In this document: piece by piece, positions 1 through 11,019 of the stretch
How the letters are laid out: the number at the start of each line of letters is the position of its first letter
Numbering within the stretch: the stretch's first letter is position 1
Source: Lotus japonicus
Lineage: Eukaryota; Streptophyta; Magnoliopsida; Fabales; Fabaceae
NCBI RefSeq assembly: GCF_012489685.1
Contig: NC_080041.1
Span: forward strand, 19,407,802-19,471,801
Reading direction: 5' to 3'
Length of the DNA: 64,000 nt
Notes under the pieces: model-generated
The model's database searches: none
The model's input: only the letters and a program-made list of their open reading frames with translations
What the model was told of the DNA's origin: nothing
Program-made: the position numbers and the translations under genes

Positions 1-293
1 GCTGCGAATTTCTTTTTCTTTTTCCTTTTTTTTCCTGATTTTTTCTCTCTTCTCATATCTTCTCCTAAAATAACAATAAAATAAAATAAATAGAAGATAA
101 AAATAAGATAGTAACTTAAAATAAACTTATCTAATCCTAAATTAAAGTAAATAAATCCTAATAATATCTAGAAAATAATATAAAATATAGAAAAATACTA
201 AAACTTAATAAAAATATTAAAATGCATGAAATAAACCTAAAGTGTCCTAAAATGACTAAAATATCTTAAATAATATATTAAAATGCATGCAAA
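1..293. other. AT-rich unassigned left edge
   Basis: The left edge is very A/T-rich, with a pyrimidine run over about 10-60 and an A/T-rich stretch to about 290. The matching position upstream of Helitron B carries different sequence, so homology between the two Helitron copies starts only near 294. This piece may be the end of another LTR element lying mostly outside the window. I see no ORF, LTR terminus or target duplication that would prove it. Confidence 0.4.
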
Positions 294-406
294 TGTATGT
301 ATAAAACTATTGGTGTGAAAGTTTACAATGGTGAAACACTGTTTAGGTTTTGTATGAGATTACCAACTTTTTTTTTTTCTTATAATGCATTTTAAATTTT
401 GGAATC

Positions 407-458
<52 letters not shown>

Positions 459-508
459 CATCATCATCATCATCATCATCATTATCATCATCATCATCAT
501 CATCATCA

Positions 509-578
<70 letters not shown>
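407..578. repeat. (ATT)n/(ATC)n trinucleotide microsatellite
   Basis: An uninterrupted run of about 57 triplets, mostly ATT with two internal ATC blocks (around 457-510). Helitron B carries the same locus as only seven TTA triplets (50598-50618), so the tract expanded, or contracted in B, after the copies separated. The apparent poly-Ile, poly-Tyr and poly-His reading frames here are artefacts of the repeat. Confidence 0.97.
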
Positions 579-579
<1 letters not shown>

Positions 580-1059
580 AAAATAGTATCATAGAATTCT
601 AAGTTTATAAACTTGATTTGTCTTGCATGGCGTCTTTTGAATGTGGAGCTATATATTACTTATTATTATAGGTTTTACCTATATTATTATAACTTTATAT
701 TACCTATTACCAAATAAAATTGTGATAAAAATAATGGAAATTCACGAGTACATTTTGTTAGAATATTTTTCTAATAAAAATGAGATAACAATAATTAAAA
801 TCAGTCCATTTTATTCTGAAACGAAATACAAGAAACTACATCATAATTGCAAAACTTTTTTATTCATCCGCTTTCTAACTGCAACCCAATTCCTCCTTAC
901 TCACTTGATTTTGAGTTAGGCTCCATCTGTTTTCCATTTTCGCTCGAAACCACTTCCGCATTAGGTGCTAAAACTAAATTTTCATCTTCCAAATGACTAT
1001 TTGGTATATTATAATGATGATGAAGACGTTAGAGATGTTCTTGAAAACAGTGGTACAAA

Positions 1060-1274
1060 ATCCACAATGTTTAGGGCTTGATTTCCAGCTAATGAGAAAT
1101 ACCGGGACATGCAGAATCTAACATATGCTGAAGTTCCAGTATATTTGTTTATCATAAAAAAAATAGAATCTGGAATCCAAGAAAATAAGGTTTTGGAAGA
1201 CTACAACCTATCCCTCCAGGCATCGGAGAGTTATATTACATGAGAATCCTACTAACAATGCAAAAATGTTGTCC
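1060..1274 (+). pseudogene. Helitron helicase remnant, upstream part
   Basis: In mixed frames this reads like the segment of plant Helitron helicases before the PIF1 motor: a TMF-A-FPANEKY stretch, then LTYAEVPVYLF, then SLQASESYIT, matching the usual LTYAEFP... and PPGTGELYYLRLLL blocks. It has an in-frame stop after TMFRA and further frame changes. It is cut at 1279 by the LTR insertion, and the reading resumes at 7103 exactly where the uninterrupted Helitron B continues. It is non-functional. Confidence 0.7.
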
Positions 1275-1279
1275 ATCAT

Positions 1280-2513
1280 TGACGAACGCACTGTCGCGGG
1301 TGCGTGCCAAAGTATTCTGCTTTGAATGCAGTACAAGGTGTTGAACACCAGGATCGATTTCACAAGGACTCGGTGAAGTATTAATTGATAATAGAGTAAA
1401 ACAAAGCAATTAAAGAGGGGGTTTGATTGATTTGATTGTAAAGTAACAAACAAAACTTAAAAGAGATTTAATCAGATAAAAGAAAGTGTTAGCCATCGGA
1501 TTATAACATTCAAGTGCAACAAACCTTCATTGGCTACAAAAGATTAATTCTTCCTTATTGTTTCCCTAATTCGTGAGAGTTGATTAACAAAACGAAAATC
1601 AATTCACAGTTTCCTAAACTAAGCGATTAAGAAACAGTTACGAACTAACATGAACTAAGCGAACATGCATCAACACTTATTTCTAAAACTACGGAATTAA
1701 GCAAACCCTAGATCAGAAATAGAGATGAAGATAATTAATAAAGAAGAAATTTGCATTAAGAACAGAACCTCAAGTTTGCAATCACAAGAATATTAAAAAT
1801 CCTAAGACTAACTATGGAGTTTAGCAACTCATACTAGAAAAGAGGAGACAGATATTAGGAGAGGGTGGATGAGGTGATGGTGAGATGTGGTGAGGTGGTT
1901 TGGTCTAACAAAAGTCTAAACTCACTTATTTATACTAATAAATAAACTTGTTCATCAAGTAACAATCTTTGTTATCTAAATCTTCACAAAATCGGGCCCA
2001 CATAAAGGAGTAAGCTGCTGACAATCAGGCATTCTCGGGTCCCACAAGAAGTACGAATCTTCAATTGAGGTAAACATGAGAGTTGTAGCTCTTTAAGTAA
2101 GCTTCGCGGGCCTTCAATCGGATCCTAATTCGGAGTTCTGTAGCCCAAGATATGATCGTTTTAGTGCATACTGTTCCAGACTCGCAGGATTAGCGACAGC
2201 AACTTTACAAGGTAATTTTGACAACTTTAGAGGCTGATTCTCGAATTGTTCTGAACATGAAAGTTGTAGGGCTTCGAGTGATCTTTCTAATGACATATTA
2301 TGGGCCTTATTTCGATATTGCTAGCTCCATATTAAATCTGTTCTAGCAAAACAGTCATAGAAACTAAAAGTGTAGAATTAAGCTCTTTTCCATGAATAAT
2401 CCAAATAAACACTAATGGTCAAAACATGGCTAAGTCATAACAATTAAGCACAAAAATGTATATAATGAAGCTTAGAAAGACACACGTAAAATGCATCAAT
2501 TATACGCTTATCA
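1280..2513 (-). repeat. Element 1 3' LTR
   Basis: About 1.23-kb direct repeat of 5853-7097. On the minus strand it begins TGATAAGCG and ends CGTTCGTCA. On the minus strand the sequence just before it is GTGTGAGGGTATT (2514-2526), a short purine-rich tract that would serve as the plus-strand primer. It is shorter than the 5' LTR by about 11 bp, largely because a short CTTTTCTAAAT-type duplication near 6553 is absent. Confidence 0.93.
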
Positions 2514-3952
2514 AATACCCTCACACTTAACCTTTCGCACTCCTGGGCAAAACTTAACTTCAAAGAAGATTCAGAAAATCAATTATGATAACAAGTACTT
2601 CCTAAAACATAAAAACTCAGCTCACACTTATCTTTGAGAGGTAGAAATTCAGATTTATGAGCAAGACAACAACCACTTCATTTTCCACAAAGATTAGACA
2701 AATTAGATTCCATCACCTACATTCCAAGCCAACAAGAAATCGCAAATTGAACATCAAAGTTGGATGCAAGTGTTATACTCTCTACTCTCAAGTGTTTGGG
2801 CTTGTGTTTAATCATGCTTAAGCAACTCTCATCATCTCATGAAAACATGCATCTATCATAGGCTTGACAAGATTCTAACACACCAATTAAATTGAACAAA
2901 TGCATACAAAGATCAAAGGACTTTTGAAGGTTGTAATGAGGCTAAGGTCAAGGAAGGATTTATGAAAGATATTCAGAGTTAAAACATTAGGAAAAATAAG
3001 AGCAATGGGGAAAAATTCAAATTAAACTTACTCACAACCCCAAGAATTAACATATTCTTCCTTTTACAACTTCATTTTTTCAACTTTCACTTCCTTTTCT
3101 TTCTTTAGTACATTCCTTCACTTTGTAACTTATCTTTTTTTCTTTCTTTTTCTTTTTTGACATATTTTTCAGCTTGCTTACAACTTATCCTCAAGGAAGG
3201 CACCTCTTTTGAGCAACTTAGACCATGCATTCAAATAAATCACCCCCGCACTTGTTGAATACTCATTCCCAAGTCAATTCCAAAGCTCTTACATTTCCTA
3301 AGGTAAGGTATCATCATTGTTTTTCACTTAGGCTTGTAATGAGCTACAAAAGAATAGAGATATTAGGCTCAAAGGGGTTAAAACAAAGGTTAAAACATGC
3401 AAGGTAAGCTTTTTAGGCCAATAGCTTATTGAAAAAGAATGCCTTATCACATCAAAGTATGAAAATGAACAACAATTTGAGTCAGAATCAAGTCAAGTTC
3501 TGCAGTGCATATAAACATGAGGAAATCACACAAGAAAGAAGAGAATCATGGAAAAGACATTACCATTCAAGTGTTTGGTCCAAATCTCACAAGGTAGTCT
3601 CACATGGCAAGCATATAACACAAAGAATCCAACAAATCAATTCTCAATGCAAATCATGATGGACTCAAAATACAAGTAACTTCATCCAAGAGAGACATGA
3701 AATTTAACAAAAAAAAAATGGTTATATTGCTCACAAACTCAGCATCACTAAAACTCAATGAAAAAGTGTGAACTATTTTATTGAAAAGAATAAAAACAAA
3801 GCAAATAAATTAAAATAAAATTGCAAACTATCCTAACTGAGGTTGTACTACTCCTAAATAATATTCCCACCCCCACACTTAAATCACACATTGTCCTCAA
3901 TGTGAGGCACAAATCATCAAATAAATTAGACAAGTGTATTAAAAGATAAAGG

Positions 3953-5251
3953 TTAGGAAAAACCAGGGATTAAGGGAGCTGGCGAGACATGAAACCTGGT
4001 AATGCTCTGAAAAATGCTATCACCTGAGTCCGGTGGAGGCCTTGCATTAAGAGGAAGCTCATAGTCTTGAGGCACAACAACGACAATCCACAAGTCAGGT
4101 GGCTTTAGAGGGATCTCATCTGCGACAATCTTAACAAACCCAAACTGTTTTCTAACACCTTCAGCATGACTCATGACAATGTTCAGTTTGAGTGAAAACG
4201 TTTTTCGAGCATGTGTCCAACCTGAAATAAGAGTAAATGAAAAATCAGTACATTCAACAATCAACTCTTTGTCTGGAGGCTTCGGTAGAGGTTTCAAAAC
4301 ATATTCCTCCATGGAAATTGACTCCTTGCAATCAACCGAGTCTCCAATAAGCACGACTTTTTCAAAAATGTCTATATTAATTAAAAGCGGCTTATGTGGA
4401 AATATTGCTAATTTAGATCCACGTTCTACATCCATCTTCTTAACTTCATCCCTTGCAAAACATTTCTTGAAATCATCCAACAACTTATTTTCTTCTTCAC
4501 CATGATACATCTTCTCACTCTCATAAGTTCTCTGTGGAAGAGGGAGATGTATTGCTTGTTGGTTGTCTTTATCATTAGAATTAACATCAGAAGCAAGATT
4601 GGCTTCAAACTCATTAACATCACAAGAACCATCAGTGCTAGCATCAAGATGAATATCAACACAAGGATTAACTTCATCATCAATCTCCACATCAACTTCA
4701 TACTGCAATTTGTGAGCGCGTGCGACTAGCAGTGTGTTCAATGAGGTAGCCATCTGTCCTAATTGGTTGGTTAAATTCTCAATGGAGACCTCTTGTCTTT
4801 GAATGACAGATCTAGTTTCTTGCTGGAATTGCATGTTATGGATCGCAAACTGCTTCACCAATTCTTCAAACAACGACTCTTTAGATGGTGGTGCAGGGTT
4901 TGCTTGTTGATGGAATTCCTCTTGTGTATAGTAGCATTGTGAATCATAAAAAGGATATTGAAATTTTTCTTGCGGATAGTAGCATGGTGGTGCATAAATA
5001 GACTGCTGGAATTGCCCTTGTGGATAATAGTAAGGTGGGTCACACCAAATATTTTTAAAATTCTCTTGTGGATAACATTGAGGTGACTCAAACTGTTGTT
5101 GATAGCTCTTGAGCAACATTTGTGTAATAGAAAATTGTATCTCGTCGAGTTTGGCTTCTAGCTTATCAAGTTTAGCTTCCATCACTGCAAAAGCTCCACA
5201 AACCAACACTCGTTCCCTTACTTTTAAAAAAAAGATGTTCACCACAAACAA
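3953..5251 (-). CDS. Gag-tail-like protein of non-autonomous LTR element 1
   Basis: Open 432-codon frame, the only one in the element. An alternative start, MEAKLDKLEAK, lies 23 codons in (5182) and may be the real one, because the first 23 residues look like read-in. After a short coiled-coil start comes a Tyr/Pro/Gln-rich region (about residues 54-120) built of four diverged units of 16-17 residues centred on CYYPQE-F. Then comes a coiled coil with IENLTNQLGQMA (about residues 165-185), which resembles the tail of Ty3/gypsy (Athila-type) Gag just before protease. An acidic stretch and a C-terminal block with PLPKPPDKELIVE and WTHARKTFSLKLN follow. There is no zinc knuckle and no enzymatic domain. 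It may be a Gag-derived packaging protein, but its function is unknown. Confidence 0.65.
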   Translation of the reverse strand: MFVVNIFFLKVRERVLVCGAFAVMEAKLDKLEAKLDEIQFSITQMLLKSYQQQFESPQCYPQENFKNIWCDPPYYYPQGQFQQSIYAPPCYYPQEKFQYPFYDSQCYYTQEEFHQQANPAPPSKESLFEELVKQFAIHNMQFQQETRSVIQRQEVSIENLTNQLGQMATSLNTLLVARAHKLQYEVDVEIDDEVNPCVDIHLDASTDGSCDVNEFEANLASDVNSNDKDNQQAIHLPLPQRTYESEKMYHGEEENKLLDDFKKCFARDEVKKMDVERGSKLAIFPHKPLLINIDIFEKVVLIGDSVDCKESISMEEYVLKPLPKPPDKELIVECTDFSFTLISGWTHARKTFSLKLNIVMSHAEGVRKQFGFVKIVADEIPLKPPDLWIVVVVPQDYELPLNARPPPDSGDSIFQSITRFHVSPAPLIPGFS

Positions 5252-5831
5252 AGATAATAAAAAAAAAAGAATACAAATATGTTAGTGGGAAGAAAAAAAA
5301 GATAAAACGTTGATGGAAAAAAAATTAAAGAGAAAGGAAAAAAAAGGTAAAGATAGCAACGTGAGAAAAAAAAAACGTTAGTGAAAAAAAAAAGTAAAGA
5401 AAATCTAAACGAGATCTGAAACAGAAAAAAAAAACAAGGTTAGTAAAAGAAAAACAAATCTATTGATAATAAATAATAATACTACAAAAAATAATGAAGG
5501 GAAATAAAATAGAAAAGATAGCAAAATAAAATAAAAGAGAGAAAAGATAGAGAAATAAGAAAGAGATAGTGATATAAAAATAAAAGATAGGAAAGAGAAT
5601 TAGAAGATATCATATATGAATAAAAGATATGCGATAGATATAGAAGATATAGATATAAAATAAAAACACAATCTAAAATCTAATAATTAAAAAAAATCAA
5701 GTGATGTATATAACAGCTGGTTCCTTTTTTTTTTGTTTTTATTTTTTTTATTTTTTTAATAAAAACGAAATTAATAAATAAAACAAACAGGGAAACAAAA
5801 ATACTCTAAAAACAATTAATAATCACCGAAG

Positions 5832-5849
5832 TCCCCGGCAACGGCGCCA
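5832..5849 (-). promoter_or_regulatory. Element 1 primer binding site (tRNA-Asp)
   Basis: The minus strand reads TGGCGCCGTTGCCGGGGA. This is exactly complementary to the 18 nt at the 3' end of plant tRNA-Asp(GUC) including CCA, as I know that tRNA. It lies 3 nt inside the 5' LTR, the normal place for priming minus-strand DNA synthesis. Confidence 0.9.
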
Positions 5850-5852
5850 ATT

Positions 5853-7097
5853 TGACGAACGCACTGTCGCGGGTGCGTGCCAAAGTATTCTGCTTTGAAT
5901 GCAGTACAAGGTGTTGAACACCAGAATCGATTTCACAAGGACTCGGTGAAGTATTAATTGATAATAGAGTAAAACAAAGCAATTAAAAAGGGGGTTTGAT
6001 TGATTTGATTGTAAAGTAACAAACAAAACTTAAAAGAGATTTAATCTGATAAAAGAAAGTGTTAGTCATCGGATTATAATATTCAAGTGCAACAAACCTT
6101 CATTGGCTACAAAAGATTAATTCTTCCTTATTGTTTCCCTAATTCGTGAGAGTTGATTAACTAAGCGAAATTCAATTCACAGTTTCCTAAACTAAGCGAT
6201 TAAGAAACAGTTACGAACTAACATGAACTAAGCGAACATGCATCAACTCTTATTTCTAAAACTACGGAATTAAGCAAACCCTAGATCAGAAATAGAGATG
6301 AAGAGAATTACTAAAGAAGAAATTTGCATTAAGAACATAACCTCATGTTTGCAATCACAAGAATATTAAAAATCCTAAGACTAACTATGGAGTTTAGCAA
6401 CTCATACTAGAAAAGAGGAGAAAGATATTAGGAGAAGGTGGAGGAGGTGATGGTGAGATGTGCTGAGGTGGTTTGGTCTAACAAAAGCCTAAACTCACTT
6501 ATTTATACTAATAAATAAACTTGTTCATCAAGTAACAATCTTTGTTATCTAAATCTTTTCTAAATCTTCACAAAATCGGGCCCACATAAAGGAGTAAGCT
6601 GCTGACAATCAGGCATTCGCGGGTCCCACAAGAAGTACGAATCTTCAATTGAGGTAAATATGAGAGTTGTAGCTCTTTAAGTCAGCTTCGCGGGCCTTCA
6701 TTCGGATCCTAATTCGGAGTTCTGTAGCCCAAGATATGATCGTTTTAGTGCAGACTATTCCAGACTCGCAGGATTAGCGACAGCAACTTTGCAAGGTAAT
6801 TTTGACAACTTTAGAGGTTGTTTCTCGAATTGTTCTGAACATGAAAGTTGTAGGGCTTCGAGTTATCTTTCCAATAACATATTATGGGCCTTATGTCGAT
6901 ATTGCTAGCTCCATACTAAATCCGTTCTAGAAAAACAGTCATAGAAACTAAAAGTGTAGAATTAAGCTCTTTTCCATGAATAATCCAAATAAACACTAAT
7001 GGTCAAAACATGGCTAAGTCATAACAATTAAACAAAAAAATTTATATAATGAAGCTTAGAAAGACACATGTAAAATGCATCAATTATACGCTTATCA
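5853..7097 (-). repeat. Element 1 5' LTR
   Basis: About 1.245-kb LTR on the minus strand, beginning TGATAAGCG at 7097 and ending CGTTCGTCA at 5853, three bases before the primer binding site. A TATA-like TATAAATAAG motif on the minus strand near 6500-6512 could start transcription toward the internal ORF. Confidence 0.93.
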
Positions 7098-7102
7098 ATC
7101 AT

Positions 7103-8990
7103 ATAGAAGTATCAGAGCGGTGAAGGGAATACCATATCATACTTTTAAGGAAGCATGCAATCAATTGAGGTTCCTAACACATGATAAAGAATATATAGAT
7201 GCAATTACACAAGTCTCTGATTTAGCTTCTATAGAACAAATGATGAAACTCTTTGTAAGAATGTTAATGATGAATTCAATCTCAAAATCTAATGATGTTT
7301 GAGACGCATGTTGACTTCTCTTATCAGAAGGCATTCTACATCATAGAAGAAAAACATTTCATAATACAGGTATGTAGGTTTTCAAGTTATATTATTAATA
7401 TTTGAAATGTTGCTTTAATAATTTAATTATTGCTTGGATTTAATTTAAATGAAATTCAAAAGTTTAGAAAATCACGTTGTGCATGATAATTATGCAAAGC
7501 GTGTGACGAACATTAGTTATCTTCGAAACATTTAAACATCATTAGTTAATCTTACTTCTCGACTACAAAACTACAAATCGCAGATACTGATTTGAAAAAT
7601 TTATGTATCATTGAAATTGAGAAGTTACTCCAAAAAAATGATTGGTCATTAAATGATTACCCATATTTGTCAACTCCATAATATGATGAAGTCCTGCAAT
7701 TTGACAATAGATTTATTGTCGATGAACTAAACTATGACAAATATGCATTAAAAATACAATATGAAGAGTTTCTTAGTATGCTTACACCGGAGTAAAATTC
7801 TGTATATGAGAGGGTTGTCACATCTGCGTTGTCAAACTCAGGAGGCTTCCACTTTTTATATGGCTTTGGTGGAATCAGAAAGACTTTTGTTTGGAACACT
7901 TTATCCGCGTAATGTAAATCCAGATGACTAATTGTGCTTAATGCTACTTCTAGTGGCATAGCATTATTACTCTTGCTTTGAGGCAGAACAACTCATTCTA
8001 AATTTTGCATTCTATTAGATGCTACAAAGACCTCAACAAGTAATATAAAGCAGGAAAGTCTACGAGCAAAGCTTCTGCTTGAAACAAGCCTTATTATATG
8101 AGATGAAGCTCCAATGTTGAAAAAGTTTTTTTCCGAAGCCCTAAACGTTGCACTACAAGATTTAATGAGGTTGAAAAATGAAGACAACATACATAAACCT
8201 TTTGGAGGAAAAGTAGTAATACTTGGAGGTGATTTTAAACAAATACTACCTGTAATAATTAGAGGAAGCAAACAGGAAGTTGTGGAAGCTATTGTAAACT
8301 CTTCATCATTGTTGAAGCATTGCAAATTTATGAAATTGTCTAAGAACATGCGGCTAACGACAGCTAAGACGACTGATGAAGCAAAAGAAATCAAAGAGTG
8401 CAGATTGAATTCTTAAAATTGGAAATAGCGATCATCCTGATTCTGTAGCAGAAGAGTATGATGTTCAAATTCCGCCAGATCTGCTCATCTCAATTAGTCC
8501 TGACCAATTAATAGAATTGGTTAAATATACACATTCTGACCTTCCGCACAAAATGAAAGACCAGCAATTCTTTCAAGATATAGCAATATTGTCCCCTACA
8601 CTTGAGGTTGTTGAAATGATAAACACTTAATGCTTGGCATGATAGCTGCACCAGAACATGAATATCTGATCTCCGACTCTGCCTTGCAATCTGTTGAAGA
8701 TTATGAAATCTGAGGTGAGTGGTTTACCACATAATTTTTGAATGACACTAAATGTTTTGTAATGTCAAACCACAATCTATTATAAAAAGTTGGTACTTTA
8801 GTCATGCTTTTGAGAAATATAGACCAAGCAACAGGTTTATGCAATGGAACCAGGTTAATAATGGATGAACTCGGTGAACGTGTTATTGGTGCAACTGTTA
8901 TCAGAGAACAAATGCTGATGACAAAGTGCACATTTCAAGAATGGACTTAGTTCCTTCTGATTCCAAATTTCCAATTAAATTCAGAAGAAG
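7103..8990 (+). pseudogene. Helitron PIF1-like helicase remnant
   Basis: Continuation of the helicase interrupted at 1279. Recognisable blocks are VKGIPYHTFKEACNQL near 7120, a degenerate Walker A region near 7853-7897 reading GFGGIRKTF where functional copies have GxGGTGKTF, the PIF1 motif GGDFKQILPVI near 8225-8256, and a C-terminal helicase part to about 8990. The longest clean ORF is 8114-8416 (100 codons). Stops and frameshifts occur throughout. The T-G to I-R change in the Walker A motif is present in both Helitron copies, so it predates their divergence. In an intact Helitron this domain unwinds DNA for rolling-circle transposition. Here it is dead. Confidence 0.8.
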
Positions 8991-9402
8991 ATAGTTTCCA
9001 ATTGCAATATGTTTTGCGATGACCACAAACAAAAGCCAATGATAAACACTATCTCAGGTTGGGCCCTTCCTTCCGAGATCCGTGTTCACTCATGGTCAGT
9101 TATATGTACCTCTCTCTAGAGTACGCTCAAGATTCAAGAAAGAGTCTTAAACTTTGTATACTGGATGAGTAAGGCAAACAACAAACCGGTACTGTAAATG
9201 AGGAAGTTTTTGGAAATGTTTAATGCATACATCACAATTTCATTTATTTATTCTATTTTTCTCTGATATATTATTATACAATTGACTTATACATGATTGA
9301 CTTAATTATAATTTATAAATTACATATATATGAAAAATAATTTATTTATTAAAAAATTCCAACATAAAGTTATGTGGGTTATCGCACGGGTTATCGCACT
9401 AG

Positions 9403-9874
9403 TATTATCAATTTGTGGTTGAGAAGATCAAAAGTTTAAATGTTACCAAAAAGTTTGATAATCAACCAAAGTGACTGATGGGGCCCGCAATAGGATTCCA
9501 AAGCAAATCTTAATTCCAAGTTCATGATTGTTCGATCATCACAAAGAACATTATTATCCATTTGCAATTATATGGAACAAAAATATTTAATACTTTTTCT
9601 AATGATTTTCATGATATACTATCAGTTTTTTTTTTTTTCACTTTTCAGAAGTTTTCATTCTTATAATTGTTGTCCGTTATTTTACTTATCTTTAATATTT
9701 ATTCTTTTATTTGAACAATATGTTTTAGGGTATGTAATTCATGAATAAAACTGTACATATTTTTTAAGTAATATTAACGCCTACATTATTATTTATGCAA
9801 AAATTATTGTTTGCTTTTAATGAATACTTATCATCAAATATACTGAAATCAGTCAAAGGATTTAAAACATTTTT
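9403..9874. other. Intergenic, no feature seen
   Basis: AT-rich sequence between the Helitron A end and the LINE fragment. It contains a short hydrophobic frame at 9524-9748 that looks like chance in AT-rich DNA. I see no motif worth calling. Confidence 0.5.
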
Positions 9875-9889
9875 ATGTTTAATATAAAA

Positions 9890-10129
9890 AATTTTTAAGA
9901 GCAAAAGATATGATATAATAATCAAAGTCGAGAAACAAGCCCTCTCGACAATGGGCGGGACAACGAAAAACGGAAAGAAACGAACAGACACGAAAAGCAA
10001 AAACTAAAACAGCCAACAACGATCAAAACGACCAGAATAAAAGAAAAGCGCGCCCCCAATACAAAACCAAACCACGACCATCTGAAAAGACTCCAGCCCC
10101 CACTGTACCTCTCTGTAAGAGTCTCCTGA
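9890..10129 (-). mobile_element. 5'-truncated LINE 3'-UTR fragment
   Basis: A 240-bp island of different base composition bounded by a 15-bp perfect direct repeat, ATGTTTAATATAAAA (9875-9889 and 10130-10144). The minus strand reads like a plant LINE 3' UTR: G/T-rich with repeated TTTTCGTTG-type runs, ending in an A-rich tail at the left. No coding part is retained. The long duplication and left-hand A tail fit target-primed reverse transcription. It lies about 285 bp downstream of the GASA gene stop. Confidence 0.75.
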
Positions 10130-10414
10130 ATGTTTAATATAAAATTATATTGGTTTTATTTTCAATTTTTTATTTTTATTTTCTAATTATAAACAAAGCA
10201 ACCACCATTGGTTGTAGAATGTTAGATAAATTAAACGAGAAAAGTCAAACAAAAAATTTGTTTAAACCAATTAGGAGAATGCCACTTCCATAACTTAAGA
10301 GGGATCTTCAAGCAATTGAATAACTTCAAGGATAATATATATAAACTTTATTCTTAATAAAAATGTATCATGCATGCATGACCAACAGTATATATAAACA
10401 CAAATAAACTTGAA

Positions 10415-10915
10415 TTATGGGCACTTTGGTCCGCCTTCTTGGGTCTTCCAGTTATTGTAGCATGGACATTCTTCCTTATGGCCATAGGTTCCTGATGGGA
10501 CACATAAACATTTATTACAACATAAGTTACAGTAGGTCAAACAAGCCTTCTTGTATTGAGTGGCTGAGCAACGAACGTCGCATGCGCCAGGACATTCTGA
10601 AAAACATAATTTAGATTGGTCAGCAAAATTAATAATTTATATTAATTTGCGTAAAATTTTCTTATCTAACTACAAATAAAATTAAATTAAAAGATAGAAT
10701 TAGTACGATCGGGAGTAAGTGATCCTTCACCGCCCGCCTGTAAAGAAAAAAATCATGTAAGTATGATGTCAAGGGAAAGTAAATAGCGATTACATGTTCA
10801 TTAGTGTAACATGTGATTGTGAAAGAGTCAGTTAAGAGAGTTCACTTACAGTGACAAGTTGAATGACATAAGTCATGGCAAATATGAGAAGAAATCCATA
10901 GATAATTTTAGCCAT
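10415..10915 (-). CDS. GASA/snakin cysteine-rich peptide, three exons
   Basis: Spliced minus-strand gene with exons 10850-10915, 10707-10737 and 10415-10596 (279 nt, 92 residues). All introns are GT-AG (GTAAGT donor on intron 1; TTTACAG and TTTTCAG acceptors). The start ATG at 10915 opens a hydrophobic signal peptide (MAKIIYGFLLIFAMTYV, about 20 residues). A short linker AGGEGSLTPDQ follows, then a C-terminal domain with exactly 12 cysteines in the GASA pattern: CPGAC, RCS, KKAC, YCNLCCNKCLCVP, GTYG, CPCYNNW, GGPKCP. GASA peptides are secreted, disulfide-rich and mostly gibberellin-regulated, acting in growth or defence. A TATA box (CTATATAAATTG on the minus strand) lies at 11004-11014. No lesion is seen, so it is probably functional. 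The paralogue cannot be assigned by eye. Confidence 0.93.
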
Positions 10916-11003
10916 TATGTTTTAGCTGGTCTTTAAGTCTCTGTAGCTAGTTAGCCTTATGCTCTCTCTAGCTAGTATATATTCTCTCATGGGTATGGTC
11001 TAC

Positions 11004-11014
11004 AATTTATATAG
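11004..11014 (-). promoter_or_regulatory. TATA box of the GASA gene
   Basis: TATATAAATTG on the minus strand, about 90-100 bp upstream of the start codon at 10915. This leaves room for a short 5' leader. It is the only good TATA match in the proximal upstream region. Confidence 0.65.
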
Positions 11015-11019
11015 ATGCA

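Larger units (their letters stand above)
1280..7097 (-). mobile_element. Complete non-autonomous LTR retrotransposon (element 1)
   Basis: Flanked by the 5-bp target duplication ATCAT (1275-1279 and 7098-7102). The empty site is visible in Helitron B near 51317. The ends are TG...CA. It runs on the minus strand: 5' LTR 5853-7097, tRNA-Asp primer site 5832-5849, one ORF 3953-5251, and 3' LTR 1280-2513. It has no protease, reverse transcriptase, RNase H or integrase, so it needs enzymes in trans. The LTRs are nearly identical (a few percent difference by eye, plus small indels), which suggests a fairly recent insertion. A solo LTR of the same family lies at 17325-18475. Confidence 0.93.
294..9402 (+). 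mobile_element. Helitron A, degraded, split by an LTR element
   Basis: This sequence aligns closely with 50488-53609 over roughly 3 kb once the LTR insertion 1280-7097 is removed. The 3' end is ...ATCGCA followed by CTAG (9399-9402) and then T, the standard Helitron 3' terminus, and the body encodes a PIF1-type Helitron helicase remnant. The terminal hairpin expected 10-12 bp inside the CTAG is lost. A 12-bp unit, GGGTTATCGCAC, is tandemly doubled there instead. The 5' TC terminus is not resolved and the copy is probably truncated. Many stop codons are shared with copy B, so the source was already dead or non-autonomous. Confidence 0.8.

Noticed and set aside
385..602. Poly-Ile, poly-Tyr and poly-His ORFs
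   Set aside because: They are translations of the trinucleotide microsatellite, not genes.
4173..4729. Plus-strand ORFs opposite the element 1 protein
   Set aside because: Shadows of the 432-codon minus-strand ORF, with no independent domain.
10417..10614. 65-codon plus-strand ORF
   Set aside because: It lies antisense to the last GASA exon and results from its composition.
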